A stretch of 64,000 bases of DNA, taken from the NCBI GenBank assembly GCA_015178975.1, contig WHVD01000068.1, positions 124,001-188,000 on the forward strand, read 5' to 3'. Below are positions 46,133-56,176 of the stretch, piece by piece. The stretch is from Hysterangium stoloniferum. Its lineage: Eukaryota > Basidiomycota > Agaricomycetes > Hysterangiales > Hysterangiaceae. The position numbers and the translations under genes are program-made. The notes below the pieces were generated by a model. The model searched no databases. It saw only the letters and a list, made by a program, of their open reading frames with translations, and was not told the DNA's origin. Positions within the stretch are counted from its first letter, which is position 1; each line of letters opens with the position of its first letter.

Positions 46133-46720
46133 TAACTGCAAGCACCTACACTTGCAGCATCTTGAACTCTTTCTCTTGAACTTAGCTAATTCATCTAAGT
46201 TCCCTCAGCTTCCCGGAAAACCTTTAGGCTTACTAATCACTTAAGTAAATCTAAATTCTTATTACTGAAATCCCTGCCCGTTTAGGTTATTCAAGAGCCC
46301 ATTTTAACAGCACAGTTAATCGATCTTTAAACAAACGCTTGGATATTCGACTCTCAGACAATCTCTCTATTTATAAATTATTTAACAGCTTGTTAAATCT
46401 TTATAAATAGTAAACTAAAAGGCTACAAGAAAGCGAAGACTTACGACAAGTTTCTGCCAACTTATTGCACATACATTCAGCTCCCGAACCTTTATTCTCA
46501 AAGAGAACTTAACTTTCGTAGAGCACGTCACTACAAGTTCATCTGAATTTGTCAAGAGACCAAACAAATATTGACTTTAGTTGTTTAAGCGTAATAGCGC
46601 AGCTAATTAATCTATCAGTATTTAAATTACTGGATCTTTATTTGTTTATTTCTTGAATCCCTTGCCATGTCAACGTTTGTTAATTATTTGAGAGAGTAAA
46701 TAGCTGGATACCTTACATCA
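46133..46720 (+). mobile_element. Element X, copy X1, right part
   Basis: Resumes X1 after the TA of the Tc1 insertion. Matches the reverse complement of the left half of X2 (for instance gcgcagct.attaatctatcag and agtatttaaattactgga) and ends ctggatacc.ttacatca. Confidence 0.75.
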
Positions 46721-47028
46721 TCCCAGCTGGACCTAATGATCCACTTTTTTGCTGGCGGGATAATAAGGGTGAGATTAGGCCGATGGTCAAGAAAGCAGCA
46801 ATGGATCAGATAAATTCAATTCTCAATATATGGGGATGGGGAACAACTTTCGGACATTCATTTTGCATTGGGGGAGCATCCTTTTTCTTAGCACAAGGGG
46901 TCAATCCAGAGATAGTGAGATTGGCGGGTAGATGGAAATCATTGGCATATGAGGCGTATATTAGAGCCTTCGAGCAAATGGCATCACGCTACATAGGGAA
47001 CCTTTCGGTAGGAAATATCGCTGCCTGA
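46721..47028 (+). pseudogene. Tyrosine recombinase, C-terminal catalytic part
   Basis: Reads PAGPNDPLFCWRDN, MVKKAAMDQINSIL, WGWGTTFGHSFCIGGASF, VNPEIVRLAGRWKS and YEAYIRAFEQMASRYIG. In the family the first box is GHSFRIGGAS; the catalytic Arg is Cys here (CGC to TGC fits CpG decay). The later H/R...W and Tyr boxes are present. It completes the gene begun at 30653 and ends with TGA at 47026-47028. Confidence 0.92.
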
Positions 47029-47206
47029 GGTTGGGTAGACGGCGTAGACTCGCCGTGTTTGTTGCAGGCAGGTTTTAGTGGGTGAGCGGCAAGTCTTCCC
47101 ATGCATACGCGGAGAGCTAACACTCCCCCTACCCAACCATACAGCTCCTCGCACAGAGCATTACTGAAGTAGATGAAGCTGGACGTTTGTGACAAGTTGT
47201 CACATT

Positions 47207-47985
47207 TTGTGACGACAGTCACTTGTTGTGACTCCGGTCACTTGTTGTGACTCCGGTCACTTGTTGTGACTCCGGTCACTTGTTGTGACTCCGGTCACTT
47301 GTTGTGACTCCGGTCACTTGTTGTGACTCCGGTCACTTGTTGTGACTCCGGTCACTTGTTGTGACTCCGGTCACTTGTTGTGACTCCGGTCACTTGTTGT
47401 GACTCCGGTCACTTGTTGTGACTCCGGTCACTTGTTGTGACTCCGGTCACTTGTTGTGACTCCGGTCACTTGTTGTGACTCCGGTCACTTGTTGTGACTC
47501 CGGTCACTTGTTGTGACTCCGGTCACTTGTTGTGACTCCGGTCACTTGTTGTGACTCCGGTCACTTGTTGTGACTCCGGTCACTTGTTGTGACTCCGGTC
47601 ACTTGTTGTGACTCCGGTCACTTGTTGTGACTCCGGTCACTTGTTGTGACTCCGGTCACCTGTTGTGACTCCGGTCACCTGTTGTGACTCTGGTCACCTG
47701 TTGTGACTCTGGTCACCTGTTGTGACTCCGGTCACCTGTTGTGACTCTGGTCACCTGTTGTGACTCTGGTCACCTGTTGTGACTCTGGTCACCTGTTGTG
47801 ACTCTGGTCACCTGTTGTGACTCTGGTCACCTGTTGTGACTCTGGTCACCTGTTGTGACTCCAGTCACCTGTTGTGACTCTGGTCACCTGTTGTGACTCC
47901 GGTCACCTGTTGTGACTCCGGTCACCTGTTGTGACTCCAGTCACTTGTTGTGACAAATGTCACCTGTTGTGACAAATATTCCCGT
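47207..47985. repeat. 19-bp palindromic satellite, ~38 units
   Basis: Unit cacttgttgtgactccggt. Every unit contains the 14-bp inverted repeat GTGACTCCGGTCAC. The first ~23 units are almost identical; from about 47655 the units read cacctg and then gactctgg. It begins 180 bp after the recombinase stop, inside the 3' tail of the retroelement. Confidence 0.97.
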
Positions 47986-48607
47986 GCGTTGCGCAATAAG
48001 CGCCAGATGGCCGACTTAGAGAAGATATTTAGATAAAAAAGAAAAAAACAGTAGAAATTTGATAGTTCTCCCAAAATAAATCATAAAAATATGAAATAAA
48101 TTGTGAAAATTCAGGTTAATTTCAGGAGACTATTATACAATAATTTCGTCGCAATATAAGTACATTTGAACTTGTTTTTATCAACTTGTTAGGGGGAGAT
48201 TGGTTAAAAATTGGAAAAACCTAAAAATACATAACAACAACGGTCTAATAAATTAGATCGTGGTCTTTGCAATGGGAGTGTTTAAGCTCCGCTACACTGG
48301 AACCCTTTCCTGTCACCTTTGTCTCTTGCCACCATCATCTGAGTGGCCGGCCCTCAAGGTATTGCTCAGCCTTGCCTTAAGTACTTTTCTTTTTGCCACC
48401 ATCCCACCCTTTCCTGCTCCTTTATTGCCCTAAAACTTGTAGTTTAGATTGAGTTTTCATGTATTTACTACTAGTTTGGCATGCTGTCGGGGCTCACTCA
48501 TGTCCCCATCAGCATGCTTTGTGCAATGGAGCCTGCGGCCCCCGGATTCACTTCCACTGGGCGTCCGCTCACCAAACACGGACAGAGACAAAGAATGAAG
48601 ACCATTG
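47986..48607. other. Retroelement 3' tail with hairpin
   Basis: No protein. At 48478-48520 GCATGCTG..GGGG pairs with CCCC..CAGCATGC across a short loop. An A-rich stretch lies at 48030-48060. The right boundary of the element is probably near 48600, where sequence shared with 27126 starts, but the terminal repeats were not resolved. Confidence 0.45.
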
Positions 48608-48975
48608 AATGACCCGTGCTGTGGCACTATAGTATAAAATGTTGGAATATGTGGTTTGGAACCCTAAGTACCCACATGTATCCATAGTAGTCTTTATCCA
48701 TGGCTTTGGTTCTGTCCACCATGCGGTCAATCTGAGTCTGAGTTTGAGTATGAGTGGTGGTCTATTCGTCCACTAGGGTCACTATTCTGTGCCCCGAACC
48801 CCCTTACCTTCCTTCATTCTAATATCATTATTAATTCGAATTGTACCAATTTATTACAGTTTCAGAAATACTTATTACTAGTCGTTAACATTGAAAATGA
48901 GTGTGTAAGGTGCTGCTCCCACTTCCCCGAAAAGAATTCCCACTGGATGGCAGTTCTAAGATGTATAAATCCCTC
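48608..48975 (-). pseudogene. Gene fragment shared with 27.1 kb, interrupted
   Basis: Diverged direct copy of 27126-27310, split by an LTR-like insert at about 48640-48824 (TGTTGGAATATG...CATTCTAATA). Family not recognised. Confidence 0.5.
48640..48824. mobile_element. Probable solo LTR remnant
   Basis: Begins TGTTGGAATA and ends TTCTAATA, like the solo LTR at 22314-22629. No clear target duplication was found, so the ends are approximate. Confidence 0.5.
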
Positions 48976-49357
48976 AAAAACTTAGATCCCACCTTTCCTC
49001 TTCAGGTTCCTCTCCACCACCGTTCTCACTAACAGGTATCCTCCCTCCTCCTTTACCGTATTTCTGATATCTAATACCACAAACAGACCAGGATTGAGTC
49101 GTTGGCAGCTCCTTTCGTTCTGGCAACTTGTTCACCGACATTTTTCAGCATATTAATTTCTGTTGGAAATTGTGGACTATGACGTGCGAGCGTCGTCGAG
49201 TTTGACGTCACACTTGAAGTCATAGTAGACATCATGGTTGATGTCATGGTAAAACAGGTTTTATTATATATAGTGGACATGTTAATGTCGTACTATAATG
49301 CATTTTGTAACCTGATACGGTTCCAAGTTCAATTTTTGTTCGTTAAAATCCAACAAT
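48976..49357. other. Upstream region of the CBM19-type gene
   Basis: Pyrimidine-rich, with several gacgtca/tgatgtca-like motifs (about 49176-49250) and a TATA-like ttatatata at about 49262. No other gene seen. Confidence 0.4.
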
Positions 49358-49719
49358 TTCCCTTTAGCCATATTCTCATTAACGTTTGCCGTCATCGTTG
49401 CTACCCTATTTGCCTCTGTCTTGGCTGCACCCGTGTGTATCTTGTTATATTTTACCCTGTGTTAACCCATTAAGATCCCCATAGGCTCCTGACATTAGTG
49501 CTAAACCATCCACTTTGAAGAATGGTCAAGATGCGATTGCATTGAAGTACATGATTCCCACCAAATGTTGACCCCGTTGACTGTATATGTACTCTAGCGA
49601 TAGTTCACTTCCTTGTCCGCAAGCTCTGCTTGCAAGGACGGTGACCTGGCCTGTATCAACGGAAAGTTTGCCCAGGTATGCCGGGGATTTTTATCTCACT
49701 TTTGCGTAGAAATGCCATG

Positions 49720-50529
49720 TGTTAGGATACACACACAGGGCGGATCTCGTGAGAAACCCACGGGATATCCAGTAGGACTTGGCTTCAGCTTATAGGCTGC
49801 GCCCTCGCTAGATTGTGTTGTCCAATTTCGAACAGGCGGACGGGAATCCCGGGGAGTCCAGGCTCAGTTCGTAGGTTGTAGGTTGTAGGTCGTGAGGTCG
49901 TGAGTTGTGAGTTGAGATAGTCGGGAGAGATAGATACGTCAGAGCCCGTGGGCTCTGACTAGTGCGAGCAGTGTGATTAGAGTAGGGAAAATATATTAGA
50001 TTAAAGGGGGGAATCTAAGCTAATTTTCTGACTGGATTGTATGTACAACATCTGCCAGTTTAAATAGACCATGGAGTGAATGAACATACTAATCCAGTAA
50101 TAATGAAAACGAAACTAACAAAACACAAACGGGAAATGTAAACACCAATTTTGGTGTTAGGAACGGAACGGAACGGAGCGGAGTCCGAATCGTGACAAAG
50201 CATAACCCATAACGGGAAACGGAGTGGGAGCAGAGTCCTAATCATGACAGGTCATTTGACTAAAATGGGAATGGGGCTCGAATAGAGCGGTGACGGGATT
50301 CTGAGCGGGATCTGGTGACTGATGCGTGGGACGAAGACGGACATAGACAGGGACAGAGTCCGGGGGAAGTCCGGTTACTGATATGTGTCGTACTGAGGTC
50401 GAACGTAACAAGTCTTGACGTAACGGAGTCCGGGCGGGAAATCCTATAAACAGATGATTGGTGCTTGTGGCGCGTGGGGGCGTATGGGCTAGTGCCCGGA
50501 GTCCGGCGGGATTTGTCCAGGTCGTAACA
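49720..50529 (-). repeat. 3' LTR of Ty3 element
   Basis: 810 bp. Differs from the other LTR at about thirty positions (around 4 percent), nearly all transitions and mostly CG in one copy against TG or CA in the other. Confidence 0.95.
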
Positions 50530-50543
50530 GTATCCTCCCTTTA
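50530..50543 (-). promoter_or_regulatory. Polypurine tract
   Basis: Minus strand taaagggaggatac directly before the 3' LTR; plus-strand DNA priming site of LTR elements. Confidence 0.75.
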
Positions 50544-50678
50544 TGCCGAAGTCCCAAAGAGGCTTAGACCTAGATAAGGTTCTTGTCGGCTACGCGCATG
50601 TGTCAAAAGTCATGTCGGTTACACGTATGTGTCAAAGAGTCATGTGATCTGGAAGGTAAGGTTCAAACGCGACGAGCC

Positions 50679-50687
50679 TATATAAAA
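50679..50687 (+). promoter_or_regulatory. TATA box of the antisense gene
   Basis: tatataaaa, 52 bases before the ATG at 50739, in a stretch between the 3' LTR and the plus-strand coding region. Spacing fits a fungal TATA promoter with a short 5' UTR. Confidence 0.55.
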
Positions 50688-50738
50688 ATTGAAAAAAATA
50701 GAAATTTCTTCTTCTTTATTACCCCCATCTTCGTCACC

Positions 50739-51718
50739 ATGGGACCAAAACCAACACCATGCAAGCCAATGCCGACAGCAGGGCCCTCCACGGGCACTCC
50801 GTATCGGGCGCCGTGGAGTGCGGCCCAATTGTTGGCGCAGCGAGAAGAGCAACGCCAACTGCGTGAAGCAGCAGAGAAGGAGGTGAGGGAGGCCGAGGAG
50901 GCCCTGGACAGAGAGTACCAGGAAGCGTTGGCCGCGGAGGAAGAGGCCACAAAGGAGAGGGAACGTGAGGCGGAGGAGGCTGCGCGAGTGGCTGCAGAGA
51001 AGGCCCGGGTGGCTGCAGAGAGGGCCGCCATTGTTGCGGGAAAAGTAAGTCCCAATATTCGACTTGTCGAGCTTTTTACTGACTTGTAATTTTCAGCGCA
51101 AAGTGACAGAGGTGGAGTCCGAGTCCGAGGGGGAGCCGGAGAGCCCCCAAAACGTAGGCCTCGTGTCTGTGGGGCTACCACAGGAGAAACTGACCACATC
51201 AACAGAAGGCAAGGAAGGCGGCGCCAGTCCGTCTTCCAACGCGGAACGAGCCGCGGTGTTCTGGTTGTAGTGACCGGAACACGGAGTGTAACAGGAAGTC
51301 CGGCCAGGGGCCGGGCTGCTATCAATGTGTGCACCTCAAGGCGAGGTGCTCGCTTGTGCATGAGCAAGCCACGGGGTCCGGGGTGCGGGACATCAGCGGG
51401 ACGGACGGGTTTTCCGGGTTGGATGAGGTCCTCGGGCGGATCGCTGAGGGCATCGAGGCCCAAAACGTGTTGCTCCAGAAGAGCAACAAAGTCCAAGTGA
51501 AGGTGGCGAAGGAGCTGTCCGGGCTCCGCGGGGAGTTTTGGAAGTTCCTGGCGGAGTATGGCAGCTATGTGTATGAGGAGCCGCAGATCGGAAGTTCCCA
51601 GGATGCCGGGTCGGATGAGGAGGGGGTTGCCACGGAGATCGCGGAGCTTCCTGGGGAGATAGCTGAGGCGGAAAAACAGGAGGCGGGGAAAAAGGACAGT
51701 CCCATAAATGTAGACTGA
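50739..51718 (+). CDS. Antisense Zn(II)2Cys6 coiled-coil protein inside the Ty3 element
   Basis: Exons 50739-51044, 51097-51153 and 51206-51718 give 291 residues. ATG in caccATGg context. Both introns are 52 nt, phase 0, with gtaagt/gtaggc donors, ctgac branch sites and cag acceptors; unspliced frames hit stops. Residues 1-30 are Pro-rich. About 28-100 form an Ala/Glu/Arg coiled coil (EREAEEAARVAAEKARVAAE). Cys 139, 142, 149, 159, 162 and 169 follow C-x2-C-x6-C-x9-C-x2-C-x6-C, the Zn2Cys6 binuclear cluster of fungal DNA-binding proteins. Then a helical segment (LGRIAEGIEAQNVLLQ, KELSGLRGEFWKFL) and an acidic tail. It is antisense to gag-pol, so its introns would survive retrotransposition. 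Function unknown; DNA or nucleic-acid binding is inferred. Confidence 0.75.
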
Positions 51719-51923
51719 AAAGTAATATAGAAAATAAAAAATAATTGAACATAAAAAGTAAAGCGTGAAAAACATAAGAATTAAAAGTCAAGTCAAAGTC
51801 CGCGGGATATCCGCTTGAGGACTTGACAAGACAAGTCAGAACCTGTAAAAGCAAAGAGAGACATAGGGCGACAGGGGAAAATGTAAATGAGTCCAAACGT
51901 AACACGGGGTCCACGGAGTGCGG

Positions 51924-53246
51924 TCAGAGAGACGATAATGGTCCAGGTTTGTGTGGGTAAGCTGTATGAAAGTCAGTAACGATTTCCGTGGCATTACCGA
52001 GTTCCGTGGCCAAAATCCATGAAGTCTCTTCATTGGTGCCCTCGTAACCCGCCCACTTGACCAAGTAAAGCAGTTTACAAGTGCGTTGACGCTTGTCAAT
52101 TTTTGAATCTAAAATCTGCGAGATTTCAAACTCGGGTTCTCCGTCAATGACGACAGGAGGAGGTGGGGATTGCATGCGATCCGGGAGAGTGTTAGCAGTA
52201 CAAGGTTCTAACATAGAAACATGAAATACCGGGTGTACCGCGCGCATGCTATCCAGAAGCCGTAGAGTCCAAGAGACTGAACCTACTTGTGCAATAATTT
52301 CAAACGGACCTAAATATTTTTCAGCAAGCTTTTTTGATGGACGGGTAGTCCTGAAGAATTGAGCTTTGACATAAACACGGTCACCTATCTTGAAGTTGGG
52401 TGGCAGGATCCGGTGTCTGTCCGCTGAATGTTGATATTGCTCTTGGGCGGACTTTATTGCAGTCCGGAATTCCTTGTGGAGCTCATGGAGGTCCGTGGTG
52501 AACTCTTGAGCGCGAGCAGAGGCGAGATTTCATTCTGGATGTACTGTAATATTTGGATTATATCCTTTATTTGCAAAGAACGGGGAAACACCAGTAGTGG
52601 CCGAAGGAGCATTGTTGTAAGCAAACTCTGCAAGTGGTAACAAGGATTTCCAATTGTCCTGTTGGTAATTGCAATATACGCGGAGGTATTGTTCCAACGT
52701 CTGATTGACGCGTTCGGTTTGTCCGTCGCCTTCCGGGTGATGTCCGGACATGAAATGTAAGGTCATGTCCAAGGATTTTCCGAGGGATCTAAAGAAGTGA
52801 GACACGAACTCTGATCCTCTATCGGAAGTCACGTGGGACGGAACTCCGTGCTTGGAAAATATGTGAATGATGAAAAGTTCCGCTAACTGCACGGACGTAA
52901 TTGTGTCATATGTAGGGATGAATATACCTTGTTTTGAGAATCTGTCAACAACGACTAGAATGGCGGAAAAGCCTTCGGAATCCGGTAGGTGTTCCATAGA
53001 GATAGAATTCCACGGGTGATCCGGTACCGGGAGTTGTTTCAAAAGGCCGTATGGCTTGTGTCGCTGTGATTTTGAGCGGGGACAAGTAGTGCAAGATTTA
53101 CAATAGTGCTTAACGAATCCACGGAGTCCAGGCCAAGTATATTCTCTTCTTATTAATGATAGAGTTTTGTTGTACCCGAAATGTCCTGTGAGTGGATGAT
53201 CGTGTTTGTATTGGAGGATCCTTAGGCGGAGGCCATCGGAGTCCGG
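51924..53246 (-). pseudogene. Ty3 integrase and chromodomain
   Basis: The zinc-binding region (DHPLTGHFGYNKTL...YCKSCTTCPRSK, about 53070-53200) is followed by the core. The first catalytic Asp is missing: SISME runs straight into HLPDSEGF where relatives have about three more residues including Asp. The second Asp (VTSDRGSEF) and the Glu (DGQTERVNQ) are 35 apart, the normal D35E. An in-frame TGA at 52530-52532 is the only stop before the C-terminal region and the chromodomain (EISQILDSKIDKRQ, LYLVKWAGYEGTNEETSWI, 51950-52130), which in chromoviruses targets integration to heterochromatin marks. Confidence 0.9.
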
Positions 53247-53866
53247 TACATTTTTGAAGCCCTAATAAAAGCTGCAGCATTAATCAGAGAAATGGACGGA
53301 GGTGCCGTGGGTTCCGGGGAAGCTATAGGTGCCGTAGGGATCACAGGAGTCCTCGAGACTGCAGGTGCCGGGAAGGCCATGGGTGCCGTGGAGGCCGAGA
53401 CAGGCACAGTTTCCTCGGCTGCCGCGGGGGTCTGGAATGTTATACTGTTAGCTATCCAGTCAATCAATGGATTGTAGTGGGTAAGCCAGTTATGTCCTAG
53501 GACCACCGAGCAACTTGAGTCTAACTGGGTCACATAGAAAGTGACCAATTGAGATGTTCCACATGGGAATGTGATGGATAAATCACAAGCTTGGGTAACA
53601 ACCGAATTACTTGTGCCATCGAAGAGGCGGAGGCCGACGGGATTTATCGAATAAGTTGGCAAAGAATTTCTTTGCGTAAATTTAGTATCTAAAAAACAGT
53701 GAGTCGAGCCAGAATCTATTAAAGCTGAAAAAACGAATTTCGGGAGCATATTAGACATAAGTTTAATGAAAAATGAATCAGAATGTGAGAGAGCAGATGC
53801 GTTGAGGCGAGTGAACTCTTGAATGCGCGGAGAGGCAACACAACCCCCAACCCACGCGGAGTCCAC
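53222..53866 (-). pseudogene. Ty3 protease, truncated pol start
   Basis: A 214-residue frame beginning at a GTG at 53866, frame-shifted from gag. Retropepsin motif FSALIDSGSTHCFLD and VVLGHNWLTHYNP are intact. A Pro/Ala linker then leads to ISLINAAAFIRASK, where the reverse transcriptase should begin within a few dozen residues. Instead the sequence jumps at about 53250 to the integrase N-terminus (VPDSDGLRLRILQY in another frame) and stops. Confidence 0.88.
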
Positions 53867-53874
53867 GGGGTTGC

Positions 53875-55137
53875 TTACTCTTTTTTCGAGTTGGAAGCCG
53901 GTTTGTCCTTCGACGGGGTATCCACGGAGGCCTTGGCCTTAGAAGAGTTTGCTTTTGCCAGCGGACATTCCGGGACTCGATGACCGGGTTTCCCGCACAA
54001 TAGACAGAGGTTGTTGTCCATACGACGTTGTCTTTCCTGTGGGGTCAATTTGCCATCAGGTCCCAGTTTGCCTGAGAGATCGGGTTTTCCGGCTTGCTTG
54101 CTGGACTGTTGACTTTTGTTGTCCTTATTGTCCTTGTTGTTGTTGTTGTTTGAAGATTTTTTATCGTTCTTCTTGTCGGATTGCGTGGAGTTGCTTGTTG
54201 ATGAATTATTGGTATTATTTTTATTGTCCTTGGACTTGGTTACTTTGTCTGCGGATGTCTCGCGGGCAACTTCCGCATGACGTTCCCAATAACGTGTGTC
54301 CGCGTTTTGAGCCTTGAGGTGCATACGGGACAGGGTTTTTGGCTTGCCATCTTCTCCTTTTGAGACTTCGTCTTTAAGGCGGGACGGCAGACCGGCGTAG
54401 AATTGGTGGCGGAGAGCGGAATCGCCCCACTGACAACGAGCTGCAAGATTGTTGAATTGGACGATATAGTCCGTGATGCGCTGTGTGTCCTTCATGCGAA
54501 GATTTGTGAGACTGTTCTCGGCTTCTCCTGTCGGGTCATACGGGCCAAAGTTGGTTTCAAGCTCCTCAACAAAAGCATCCCAATTTTCAAGCCAGAGCGG
54601 CTCTTCCTTGGAAATCCCGCTAAAAGCCGGTTCGAACCATTTCAACGCGGATCCCGACAAGTACGAAAGTGCATAGTTGACTTTTCGGGAGTCCGTGGAG
54701 AATGCAGCAGCACAATCACGGAAATTGAAGCGACATTGCATGAGGAAAGTGGAAAGTTTGTTTGGGTTGGAACCCGTGAAGGGTTCCGGAGCATTGACTT
54801 TTGACCGTGGAGGTTCTTGTTCCTTTTTCTTTCGTTCTTCAAGCAGGTGCGTCATAAATTTATCTATAGTGCCTGCTAAACACTCAGAAGTAGGATCCCC
54901 CAAATGCGGTCGCTGATTAGGCGGAGGATTTTCGACACCTTTTCCTTTGTCGGGTGCCACGGAATCGTCCTCGTGCTCGGATTCGTCCTGGTTTTCCGGG
55001 ACTTCTTCGATACGGGTTTCTTCCATGGGTTCCGGTTGGTCCAAGGATGTCTGGCTGGTATACAGAGATAACGGGGAATGAAGAGTTGATGGTCCAGGTA
55101 ATGATGCCTGAGCACGTGTATTTCTTTTTGGTGGCAT
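53875..55137 (-). CDS. Ty3 Gag, intact 420-residue frame
   Basis: Starts MPPKRNTRAQ at 55137, 36 bases inside the 5' LTR. An acidic N-terminus (EETRIEEVPENQDESEHEDD) is followed by a capsid-type region (VNAPEPFTGSNPNKLSTFLMQCRFNF, ALSYLSGSALKWFEP, FGPYDPTGEAENSLTNL), a Ser/Asn/Lys low-complexity stretch (320-370) and one CCHC knuckle CLLCGKPGHRVPEC. It forms particles and packages RNA in the family. It is the only fully open gene of this element on its strand. Confidence 0.93.
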   Translation of the reverse strand: MPPKRNTRAQASLPGPSTLHSPLSLYTSQTSLDQPEPMEETRIEEVPENQDESEHEDDSVAPDKGKGVENPPPNQRPHLGDPTSECLAGTIDKFMTHLLEERKKKEQEPPRSKVNAPEPFTGSNPNKLSTFLMQCRFNFRDCAAAFSTDSRKVNYALSYLSGSALKWFEPAFSGISKEEPLWLENWDAFVEELETNFGPYDPTGEAENSLTNLRMKDTQRITDYIVQFNNLAARCQWGDSALRHQFYAGLPSRLKDEVSKGEDGKPKTLSRMHLKAQNADTRYWERHAEVARETSADKVTKSKDNKNNTNNSSTSNSTQSDKKNDKKSSNNNNNKDNKDNKSQQSSKQAGKPDLSGKLGPDGKLTPQERQRRMDNNLCLLCGKPGHRVPECPLAKANSSKAKASVDTPSKDKPASNSKKE

Positions 55138-55173
55138 AATGAAAACAATCTGCGAGTATCAGTCAGAAAATAC

Positions 55174-55983
55174 TGTTAGGATACACACACAGGGCGGGTC
55201 TCGTGAGAAACCCGCGGGATATCCGGTAGGACTTGGCTTCAGCTTATAGGCTGCGCCCTCACTAGATCGTGTTGTCCAATTTCGAACAGGCAGATGGGAA
55301 TCCCGGGGAGTCCGGGCGAGGTTCGTAGGTTGTAGGTTGTAGGTCGTGAGGTCGTGAGTCGTGAGTTGAGATAGTCGGGAGAGATAGATACGTCGGAGCC
55401 CGTGGGCTCCGACTAGTGCGAGCGGTGTGATTAGAGTAGGGAAAATATATTAGATTAAAGGGGGGAATCTAAGCTAATTTTCTGACTGGATTGTATGTAC
55501 AACATCTGCCAGTTTAAATAGACCATGGAGTGAATGAACATACTAATCCGGTAATAATGAAAACGAAACTAACAAAACACAAACGGGAAATGTAAACACC
55601 AATTTTGGTGTTAGGAACGGAACGGAACGGAGCGGAGTCCGAATCGTGACAAAGCATAACCCATAACGGGAAACGGAGCGGGAGCGGAGTCCTAATCGTG
55701 ACAGGTCATTTGACTAAAATGGGAACGGGGCTCGAATAGAGCGGTGACGGGATTCTGAGTGGGATCCGGTGACTGATGTGTGGGACGAAGATGGACATAG
55801 ACAGGGACAGAGTCCGGGGGAAGTCCGGTTACTGATATGTGTCGTACTGAGGTCGAACGTAACAAGTCTTGACGTAACGGAGTCCGGGCGGGAAATCCTA
55901 TAAACAGACGATTGGTGCTTGTGGCGCATGGGGGCATACGGGTTAGTGCCCGGAGTCCGGGGGGATTTGTCCAGGTCGTAACA
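55174..55983 (-). repeat. 5' LTR of Ty3 element
   Basis: 810 bp, TGTTAGGATAC...TCGTAACA on the plus strand. Holds the element's own promoter, read toward lower coordinates. Confidence 0.95.
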
Positions 55984-56176
55984 CCATGCCATCTCATGTC
56001 TCCATCAGTGCTCTGGGGGGAAATTCCTATTAACGTCCTGTGCAGTCGGGACAATGCATGCTTAATGGACACATGGTCTATCTTTCATTCCTAACACTTA
56101 ATATCAGCTGCATTGCTCTTCCTCTCGTTAACAGGCCGGGAACTGTGCGTCTTCATCCATTCCATTTCCTCGTTAC

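Larger units (their letters stand above)
49720..55983 (-). mobile_element. Ty3/chromovirus LTR element without RT, TSD CCATG
   Basis: LTRs of 810 bp each (49720-50529 and 55174-55983), starting TGTTA and ending TAACA on the plus strand. CCATG is at 49715-49719 and 55984-55988. Order on the minus strand: gag, protease, integrase, chromodomain, then a plus-strand extra gene, then the 3' LTR. Reverse transcriptase and RNase H are absent. Purine tract 50530-50543 (minus strand) precedes the 3' LTR. No tRNA-type primer site was recognised after the 5' LTR (minus strand gtattttctgactgatac). Confidence 0.95.

Noticed and set aside
31560..46720. X1 as a split terminal repeat of the surrounding tyrosine-recombinase retroelement
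   Set aside because: X2 sits alone in an unrelated copia gene, and X1 interrupts the recombinase frame rather than bounding the element; kept open only as an origin for X.
47207..47985. CRISPR-like array
   Set aside because: No spacers: units are contiguous 19-mers, and the setting is a fungal retroelement.
55691..56094. Frames of 60-126 codons inside the Ty3 LTR
   Set aside because: Both LTR copies contain them only partly and CpG differences break them; not a conserved LTR gene.
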